A stretch of DNA of 64,000 bases from Anaeramoeba ignava. Lineage: Eukaryota > Metamonada > Anaeramoebidae. The notes beneath the pieces are model-generated. The model ran no database searches and was not told the DNA's origin. It saw nothing but the letters and a program-made list of their open reading frames with translations. The stretch is from assembly GCA_028826165.1 (NCBI GenBank), contig JAPDFW010000003.1, positions 1-64,000 on the forward strand, given 5' to 3'. Of the stretch, positions 55,644 to 64,000 are shown piece by piece. The position numbers and the translations under genes were made by a program. The number at the start of each line of letters is the position of its first letter. The stretch's first letter is position 1.

Positions 55644-58600
55644 ATGACGGATCAAAACATATTATTAGGGGAAGAAAACAAATATCAAGGAGAAGAAACA
55701 ATTGAGATAACAGATAAAGATGGGATCAAAGATCCCGAGAAACCAAAAGCGTTACCAATCTGTTCTAAGCCATTAAGAGTAGTTGGAGTGCAAGAAAAAA
55801 GCCCAGTATCATGGTCACCTGATGGGAATATGTTTGCATTTGTGTCAGGAAATCACTCAATTTATTTGATTCGAAAAAATGAACGGAAATCTCAACAAGG
55901 AACAATTGCTCTTTCTTTTTCCGTTGAAGCTACACTTGAAGACCATGTGTCCCCTGTTACTTCTCTTTTGTTTCATCCTAATAAGCCTATCCTTGTTTCT
56001 GGTGGTCATGAAGGTCTTTTTATTTGGGATCTTAGGAATTCTACTTTGAAACAGAAAATTAAAACTGGTTCCCATATTTCCGCTCATGATGGCGCTGTTG
56101 AATGTTTGATTTGGCTCCAGAATGGTGATTGTTTAATTACTGGTATTTGTTTTTGTTGTTAAAAAAAAAAAAAGCAAAAAAAAAAAAAAAAAAAAGAAAA
56201 TTCGATGATTCAACATAATATCTTTATATTTCATTTAGTTTAGAATGAAAATTTATTTTAAAATTAAAATTCATTCCAAAATTAAATTTCATTTATAAAA
56301 TTACAATTACAATTCATTTATAAAATTAAAATTAAAATTAAAATTAAAATTCATTTCAAAATTATTTATAAATTAAATTAAAATTAAATTCAAAATTAAA
56401 ATTACAATTAAAATTAAAATTAAAATTCATTTCAAAATTACAATTAAAATTAAAATTAAAATTAAAAATTAATTTCAAAATTAAAATTAAAATTAAAATT
56501 GATATTAAAATTAAAAATTAAAATTAAAATTAAAATTAAAATTAAAATTCATTTATAAAATTAAAATTAAAATTATAATTTGAAATTAAAATTCAAAATA
56601 AAAATTTAAAATTACAATTAAAATTAAAATTAAAATTAAAATTCATTTTCAAAATTAAAATTAAAATTAAAATTAAAATTGATATTAAAATTAAAAATTA
56701 AAATTAAAATAAATTAAAATTAAAATTAAAAATTAAAATTAAAAATTAAAATTAAAATTACAATTAAAATTAAAATTAAAATTAAAATTAAAATTACAAT
56801 TAAAATTAAAATTAATTTCAAAATTAAAATTCAAAAATTACAATTAAAATTTAAATTAAAATTAAAATTAAAATTAAAATTAAAATTAAAATTGATATTA
56901 AAATTAAAATTAAATTTAAATTAAAATTTAAAATTAAAATTAAAATTAAATTTAAAATTAAAATTAAAATTAAAATTAAAATTTAAATTAAATTAAAAAT
57001 TAAAATTAAAATTAAAATTAAAATTAAAATCAATATTAAAATTAAAATTCATTTTCAAAATTAAAATCTAGTAAATTAAAATTAAAAATTTAAATTAAAA
57101 TTTAAATTAAAATTAAAATTAAAATTTAAATTAAAATTAATTAAAATTATAATTAAAATTCAAAATAAAATTAATATTAAAATTAAAATTAAAATTAAAA
57201 TTAAAAATTTCAAAATTAAAATTCATTTATAAAATTGAAAATAAAATAATAAAAGGATCATCTGATACAACCTTAAAAGCATGGGATATGAGAGGAGATC
57301 AAGCACAATGCATTGATACAATAAACGCACACAAAGCACCAATTCTAGTATTTACGTATTGCCCAGCAACTCAAATATTAGCGAGTGCAGGAAGAGATTC
57401 AACAATAAAATTATGGGATATAAGCAAATTGAATCACTTTTTCACAGCTGATGAACATGAAAAGGATGACACTAGCGTAAAAATAGTTCAAAATAACTCA
57501 ATAGAAGGACATAGAGGTGATATTACTGCGCTTACTTTTACAAGAGATGGTTCTAGAATTTGGAGCGGTGCAAGAGATAATGATATTATTTTGTGGAGTA
57601 CAAAATCAGCTAAAAAAGTTGATTCTATTTCAGGTCATAAAGGTGATATTAAAAAGCTTTTGTTAATGAAAAATGAAACTGTTCTTATTTCTGCTTCTGC
57701 TGATAAGACTATTAAAGTTTGGGAGTTATCTTCAAAAGGTGATAAAGAAGAAAGTAGGATTTAAAATTTAAAATTAAAATTCATTTCAAAATTTAAATTC
57801 ATTTCAAAATTAAAATTCATTTTAAAATTAAAATTCATTTTAAAATTAAAATTCATTTTAAAATTAAAATTCATTTCAAAATTAAAATTCATTTTAAAAT
57901 TAAAATTCATTTCAAAATTTAAATTCATTTCAAAATTCATTTCAAAATTTAAATTAAAATTAAAATTAAAATTCATTTCAAAATTAAAATTCATTTCAAA
58001 ATTTAAATTAAAATTAAAATCCATTTATAAAATTCATTTCAAAATTAAAATTCATTTCAAAATTTAAATTCATTTCAAAATTAAAATTCATTTCAAAATT
58101 TAAATTCATTTCAAAATTAAAATCCATTTATAAAATTAAAATTGATTTCAAAATTAAAATCCATTTTAAAATTAAAATTAAAATTAAAATTAAATTTAAA
58201 TTTAAAATTAAAATTCATTTATAAAATTTAAATTCATTTCAAAATTAAAATTCATTTCAAAATTTAAATTCATTTCAAAATTAAAATTGATTTCAAAATT
58301 AAAATTGATTTCAAAATTTAAATTCATTTCAAAATTTAAATTCATTTTAAAATTAAAATCAAAATTAAAATTCAAATTCATTTATAAAATTAAAATTAAA
58401 ATTCAAAATTAAAATTAAAATTAAAATTTAAATTCATTTCAAAATTAAAATTAAAATTCATTTCAAAATTAAAATTCATTTCAAAATTTAAATTAAAAAA
58501 TTTAAAAAATTAAAAATTTATAAAATTAAAATTCATTTTTTAAAATTAAAATTCATTTCAAAATTAAAATTAAAATTCAAATCCATTTCAAAATTAAAAT

Positions 58601-60312
58601 TCATTTCAAAATTAAAATTAAAATTAAAATTAAAATTCAAATTAAAATTAAAATTTATAAATTAAAATTAAAATTCATTTATAAAATTAAAATTCATTTC
58701 AAAATTAAAATTCATTTCTAAATTAAAATTCATTTCAAAATTAAAATTAAAATTAAAATTCATTTCAAAATTAAAATTTATAAATTAAAAAGAAACCGAA
58801 AAAACGGAAACAAGAGGAGATGGAGGACTTGAGGACGTACTTCAAACAGTGGACAACGAAGCACTGCGAAAAATTCTTGAGGACGACATATCACTAACAA
58901 CATTAATAAAAGATCAATTAGAAGGAGGAGCACACCTATTGAACGAGCTTGAGGCACACGAAGAAGGGATAGCCTCACTAGAGATGTCACCAACGGCACC
59001 ACTTGGGATCACATCATCAATGCACAATTCAATCCGTATCTGGAGCTTTGTGAACCCACTGAAGATCGGATTTGTGCACGAATTCATTGGACAAAGCAAG
59101 GCAATCACATCGATCCGCTTGGACGAGCGAGCAGACGATGATGATTTAAACGAAAACAATCAAGATCAAAATCGAGAAACAGCACTTCGCACTATTTTCT
59201 CAGGATCTCTTGACTACACTGTCCATCAATACGACGTCGAAACCGTTGGTCGATTGATGCAGATTAATTTCCGCAATTCGGTACAATCTCTGGATGTTTC
59301 CCCAGATAAACAATTCCTTGTCATCGGCGGATCTTCTTATGATCTTAAAGGATACGCACTTCATCCAAGTTACGTCAAAGATAACGACGCAACTTGCGTT
59401 CTTCAGGAAGTCGCACGCTTTGTCGGGCACAGCGGGAAGATCAAATACATCGCAATCTCGCCAGATGGAAACATGATGACGTCTTCTTCGAATGATTTCA
59501 AGTTACTGACTTGGAAACTTAAAAAACCGTATTCGCCAAAACGAATGACTCGAGGAGAATTATTAACCCAAAGTGATTTCGATGTTAATTCGTTTGATTT
59601 CAAGCCGGGAGTTCAGCATGTTCTTGTGCCCGAGAAAATCAAGCCAACGGACACAGTCCACGAACATGAAGGACATGTAAATTGCTTTGGATTCAACAGC
59701 AATGCAACATTGTTTGCGTCATGCGGAAACGATCATAAAATTGTTGTGTACAAACCAAACACACGCAAAGCAGGATTGAGCAAGAAATTTGCGCAATCCA
59801 ACGCGCACAATGCGGTTATCGAGTGCATGTGTTGGTGCAAGGATTTCCAATCAAACAAAGAACTTCTTTGCACTGGATCCTGGGACAAAACCGCCAAAAT
59901 ATGGCGCATTGATGACAATCAAAAGGGGATGAAATGCGTGCGAACAATCACTGATCACTGGGGGAAAATTGTCGGTATTGGCGCCTCTGGTGACAACCGT
60001 TTCCTTCTTACTTGTTCCGTTGACTTCACTGTTCGTTGCTTTAGTCTTACTGAGCCCTTTGACTGCGTCGCTTTGTACTCAATCCCCCAGGAAGCCCCCT
60101 TTACTTGTCTTGCCGTTGGAAAAGACTCCTTTGTTACAGGTAGTGAAAATGGTATGCTTAGGGTTTGGCCTATGTTCGGTGGTAGATTCGATAATTCTTT
60201 TATTCAGAAAATCCCTCTTAATGAACAAATTGAATATGATAGGAAATTGGCTGCTATTCAATCCGAGAGAAGAAGAAAAGCAAAGAAAGTTGATAGGACT
60301 CAAGTTATTTGA
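55644..60312 (+). CDS. WD40 beta-propeller protein (3 exons, 838 aa)
   Basis: Exons 55644-56142, 57256-57753 and 58793-60312; introns of 1113 and 1039 bp are both phase 1 and the sum is divisible by three. Exons 1-2 carry a first propeller of about seven WD repeats (SWSPDGNMFAFVSG, GGHEGLFIWDL, SAGRDSTIKLWDI, SASADKTIKVWEL). An acidic/Thr linker (about residue 335-350) leads to a second propeller in exon 3 (SSMHNSIRIWSF, SGSLDYTVHQYDV, SSSNDFKLLTWKL, CTGSWDKTAKIWRI). A basic tail ends KKVDRTQVI. A twin-propeller layout suggests a large complex scaffold (ribosome assembly, vesicle or flagellar WD proteins are all possible); I cannot assign a family. Exon 3 has markedly higher GC and C-ending codons than the rest. 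Confidence 0.82.
56143..57255 (+). repeat. WD40 gene intron 1: AAAATT satellite
   Basis: An 1113-bp intron of AAAATT units with ATTCATTTATAAAATT and CATTTCAAAATT inserts; an A-homopolymer lies near 56160-56195. Donor GTATTTG; acceptor AAAAG. Confidence 0.9.
57754..58792 (+). repeat. WD40 gene intron 2: AAAATTCATTTCA satellite
   Basis: A 1039-bp intron dominated by AAAATTAAAATTCATTTCA units (about 18-19 bp). It differs in proportion from intron 1, which is mostly bare AAAATT. Donor GTAGGATTT; acceptor AAAAG. Confidence 0.9.
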
Positions 60313-62217
60313 TTTGATTTGATTTCGATTTGATTTGATTTCTTTTCTTTTCTTTTAATTTATCTTCTTCTGGATTTCTTTCTTTTCGTTTTCATTTTTT
60401 CTTTTATTTCAAAAAAAAAGATCACAAAACAAAACAAAACAAAACAAAACAAAACAAAACAACAATTTTATTTTTATTTTTTTAAACATAAAGTGAACAT
60501 TTTAATTTTTGGTTTAATTTGATTTAAATTGATTTAAATTGATTTAAATTATAAATTGATTTAATTTAATTTAAATTGATTTAAATTGATTTAATTTGAT
60601 TTAATTTGATTTAAATTGATTTAATTTGATTTAATTTGATTTAATTTGATTTAAATTGATTTAATTTGATTTAATTTGATTTAATTGATTTAATTTGATT
60701 TAATTTGATTTAATTTGATTTAATTTGGTTTAATTTGATTTAAATTGATTTAAATTGATTTAATTTGATTTAATTTGATTTAATTTGATTTAATTTGATT
60801 TAATTTGATTTAATTGATTTAAATTTGGATTAAATTGATTTAATTTTTGATTTAAATTGATTTAAATTGATTTAAATTTGGATTTAATTTGATTTAAATT
60901 GATTTAAATTGATTTAATTTGATTTAATTTGATTTAATTTGATTTAATTTGATTTAATTGATTTAATTTGATTTAAATTGATTTAAATTATTAATTTGAT
61001 TTAAATTAATTTAATTTGATTTTAATTTGATTTAAATTGATTTAATTGATTTAATTTGGATTTAATTTGATTTTAAATGATTTAATTTGATTTAATTTGA
61101 TTTAATTTGATTTAAATTGATTTAATTTGATTTAATTTGATTTAATTGATTTAATTTGATTTAAATTGATTTAATTTGATTTAATTTGATTTAATTTGAT
61201 TTAATTTGATTTAATTTGATTTAATTTGGATTTAATTTGATTTAAGTTGATTTAAATTGATTTAATTTGATTTAATTTGATTTAATTTGATTTAATTGAT
61301 TTAAATTGATTTAATTTGATTTAATTTGATTTAATTTGATTTAATTTGATTTAATTTGATTTAAATTGATTTAATTTGATTTAATTTGATTTAAATTGAT
61401 TTAATTTGATTTAATTGATTTAATTGATTTAATTTGATTTAATTTGATTTAATTTGATGTAATTGATTTAATTTGATTTAAATTGATTTAAATTATTAAT
61501 TTGATTTAAATTAATTTAATTTGATTTTAATTTGATTTAAATTGATTTAATTGATTTAATTTGGATTTAATTTGATTTTAAATGATTTAATTTGATTTAA
61601 TTTGATTTAAATTGATTTAAATTGATTTAAATTGATTTAAATTTGATTTAATTTGATTTAATTTGATTTAAATTGATTTAATTTGATTTAAATTGATATA
61701 AATTGATTTAAATTGATTTAATTTATTATTAATTGATTTAAATTGATTTAAATTGATTTAAATTGATTTAAATTGATTTAATTTGATTTAATTTGATTTA
61801 AATTGGATTTAATTGATTTAAATTGATTTAATTTGATTTAAATTGATTTAATTTGATTTAAATTGATTTAATTGATTTAATTGATTTAAATTGATTTAAT
61901 TGATTTAATTTAATTTGATTTAATTGATTTAATTTAATTTGATTTAATTGATTTAATTTGATTTAATTGATTTAATTTGATTTAATTTAATTTAATTTGA
62001 TTTAAAAGAAAATTTTTCCCTTTTTTTTTCCTTTTTTTTAATTATAAAACGTCATAAAATTTAAATCAAATTTACATTTAAAAATTAAAATTTGTTTTTC
62101 TAAAAAGGAGACATTAGAAATTTAAAAGAAAAACAAAAAAAAATAATTTTGCTTTTTTTTACTTTATTTTTTTTTGTTTTTATTTTTTTTTCATTTTCTT
62201 TCTTTTTTAAAAAAAAA
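60313..62217. repeat. TTTGATTTAA 10-bp satellite, about 1.5 kb (60508-62005), and flanks
   Basis: After the WD40 stop there is an AAAAC pentanucleotide run (about 60425-60462), then a tandem array of TTTGATTTAA (10 bp, sometimes 9 or 11) to about 62005. The block 60960-61100 recurs almost exactly at 61450-61590, so higher-order duplication occurred. The last 200 bases are T/A simple sequence ending in TTTTTTTTTCATTTTC before the start at 62218. No gene seen. Confidence 0.92.
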
Positions 62218-64000
62218 ATGGTTCGTTTTGGTTTATATCCAAAAAAAAGTACATCACCAGTTTCAGTTTTAGGAGTAGCAGCGCATATAAACGTAAATGA
62301 TTATTTAGCGAATGTTTCATTAACACAATTATATGAGAATAATACTGATAAACCAATTGAATGCCAATTTATTTTCCCTCTTGATGAAACTGCTGTTGTT
62401 ACTGGTTTGGAAATTTATCTTGATGGTGCTCATAAATCTTTAAAAGTTCAAGATAAAACTAAAGCAGAAAATAAATATAATGATGGTATTTCTCGTGGAA
62501 GAACTGCGTATGTTATACAAAAAAATTTTTTTCCCTTTTTTTTCTTTTTTGTTCTTAATTTAATTTAAAATCCAAAATTAAATTAAAAATATATAAATAT
62601 AAATATAAATATAAATATAAATATAAATATAAATATAAATATAAATATAAATATAAATATAAATATAAATATAAATATAAATATAAATATAAATATAAAT
62701 ATAAATATAATTATAAATATAAATATAAATATAAATATAAATATAAAAATAAATATAAATATAAATATAAATATAAATATAAATATAAATATAAATATAA
62801 ATATAAATATAAATATAAATATAAATATAAATATAAATATAAATATAAATATAAATATAAATATAAATATAAATATAAATATAAATATAAATATAAATAT
62901 AAATCTAAATATAAATATAAATATAAATATAAATATAAATATAAATATAAATATAAATATAAATATAAATCAAAATCAAAATCAAAATCAAAATTAAATT
63001 AAAAATATAAATATAAATATAAATATAAATATAAAATAAAAATATAAATATAAATATAAATATAAATAAATATAAAATATAAATATAATATAAATATAAA
63101 AATATAAATATAAACTAGAAATAAGAAATATAAATATAAATATAAATATAAATATAAATATAAAATAAATATAAATATAAATATAAATATAAATATAAAT
63201 ATAAATATAAATATAAATATAAATATAAATATAAAATATAAATATAAATATAAAAATATAAATATAAAATATAAATAAAATATATAAATAATAAAATAAT
63301 AATAAATAATAAATATAAATAAAATATAAATATAAATATAAATATAAATATAAATATAAAATATAAATATAAATATAAATATAAATATAAAATAAAAATA
63401 AATCAAATATAAATATAAATATAAATATAAATATAAATATAAATATAAATATAAATATAAATATATAAATATAAATATAAATATAAATATAAATATAAAT
63501 ATAAATATAAATATAAATATAATTAATATAAATATAAATATAAATATAAATATAAATATAAATATAAAATATAAATATAAATATAAATATAAATATAAAT
63601 ATAAATATAAATATAAATATAATTATAAATATAAATATAAATATAAATATAAATATAAATATAAAAATAAATATAAATATAAATATAAATATAAATATAA
63701 ATATAAATATAAATATAAATATAAATATAAATATAAATATAAATATCAAAAATTAAAAATTAAAAATTAAAAAAGTTTCAGAGCACAGAAACAGGCAAAC
63801 ATCTTCAAAATTGATGTCGGAAACCTTAAACCACACAACAAATGCATCCTCATTTTCAAATTCATCTCCCTTTTAAACATGGACTCAGACCAATCAATCA
63901 AATTCATTCTTCCCTATTTCAACGTAACACAAATTGACGATAAAAAATACGAAGAAATCTCAAAAGAATTCCCACAATTTCCATCAGCACCACCAAAAGG
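62218..64000 (+). CDS. VIT/vWA-family protein 4, 3' partial (exon 2 runs off window)
   Basis: Exon 1 is 62218-62507 and exactly 290 nt, as in VIT/vWA 1 and 2; it begins MVRFGLYPKK and encodes the first half of a VIT domain (VSLTQLYENNTDKPIECQFI). The 1274-bp intron is phase 2 at the identical position. Exon 2 starts at 63782 and continues in frame (IFKIDVGNLKPHNKC, corresponding to FNMSVGNIPPEKQC) to the end of the window. It is on the opposite strand and clearly diverged from copies 1-3, so it is an older paralogue. The vWA domain lies outside. Start chosen by homology with MVKLGLINKK; upstream in-frame sequence is only Phe-rich. Confidence 0.82.
62508..63781 (+). repeat. Intron of VIT/vWA 4: (ATAAAT)n hexanucleotide array
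   Basis: About 62590-63745 is an almost pure ATAAAT repeat, with near-perfect tracts of over 300 bases (for example 62590-62970) broken by short irregular stretches near 63000-63130 and 63240-63420. Donor GTATGTTATAC; acceptor AGTTTCAG. Open frames of Ile-Phe and Tyr-Ile runs are artefacts. Confidence 0.93.

Noticed and set aside
57761-58024. Met-Asn-Phe repeat frame on -
   Set aside because: AAAATTCATTTCA satellite of WD40 intron 2.
60508-62005. Telomeric repeat
   Set aside because: Internal position between genes, 10-bp A/T-only unit with no G-cluster; more like an interstitial satellite.
62994-63749. Open frame of 251 codons on - (Ile-Phe and Tyr-Ile runs)
   Set aside because: Direct by-product of the ATAAAT hexamer inside the VIT/vWA 4 intron.
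1-64000. Alternative genetic code to explain in-frame stops
   Set aside because: TAA, TAG and TGA all terminate well-conserved genes at homologous positions; internal stops are explained by one-base shifts.
1-64000. tRNA, rRNA or transposase genes
   Set aside because: No GC-rich structured segment, cloverleaf-like block, or transposase/integrase motif was seen by eye; a tRNAscan and domain search would settle it.

Overview
The window is nuclear DNA from a eukaryote with a very AT-rich, repeat-laden genome. Coding regions carry spliceosomal introns with GT...AG ends. TAA, TAG and TGA are all used as stops. Gene products are eukaryotic families: RCC1/BTB, ankyrin/BTB, RhoGAP, VIT/vWA, SANT, a Ski2-like RNA helicase, RNF113 and a Mediator subunit. 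The mix of RCC1-BTB and ankyrin-BTB paralogues, tandem VIT/vWA genes, a Cys-rich polytopic membrane protein and secreted zinc phospholipase C-like proteins suggests a free-living amoeboid protist. Anaeramoeba (Metamonada) is my best guess, from recollection of its gene families only; it has not been tested.

Layout. 1-2.7 kb: 3' part of a Cys-rich multi-pass membrane protein. 2.7-14.4 kb: four RCC1-BTB paralogues on +, interrupted by an ankyrin-BTB gene on - and a RhoGAP-coiled-coil gene. 14.5-17.7 kb: a type I surface protein (propeller plus Fn3) on -. 18.0-19.4 kb: a satellite of about 175-195 bp units. 19.4-23.0 kb: three tandem secreted Zn-PLC-like genes. 23.2-30.6 kb: compact genes: a three-exon PB1-like gene, an SMR protein, a three-exon PH-like gene, RNF113/CWC24 and a dUTPase with a LAGLIDADG-like N-terminus. 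30.8-42.9 kb: three tandem VIT/vWA genes on -. 43.6-60.3 kb: a SANT protein, MTR4 (12 exons), a MED11-like subunit and a WD40 protein. 60.5-62.0 kb: a 10-bp satellite. 62.2 kb to the end: a fourth VIT/vWA gene, cut by the window edge.

Two themes stand out. First, much of the non-coding DNA, introns included, consists of simple tandem repeats, with different units in different introns; homologous introns of the VIT paralogues range from 87 to 1379 bp. Second, about a dozen genes or exons carry single-base indels, mostly in A/T runs, that break otherwise well conserved frames. Residual sequencing error is the simplest explanation, though some could be real lesions. Several adjacent open frames fuse into single genes once introns are recognised (8809-10738, 23177-24238, 25303-27932), and the phases match exactly in each case.

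The most unusual objects are the LAGLIDADG-like/dUTPase fusion, the RhoGAP domain lacking its arginine finger, the VIT/vWA paralogues with near-identical domains but unrelated linkers, and a recurring T-rich TTTTCATTTT element close upstream of start codons. No tRNA, rRNA, CRISPR or transposase was recognised.
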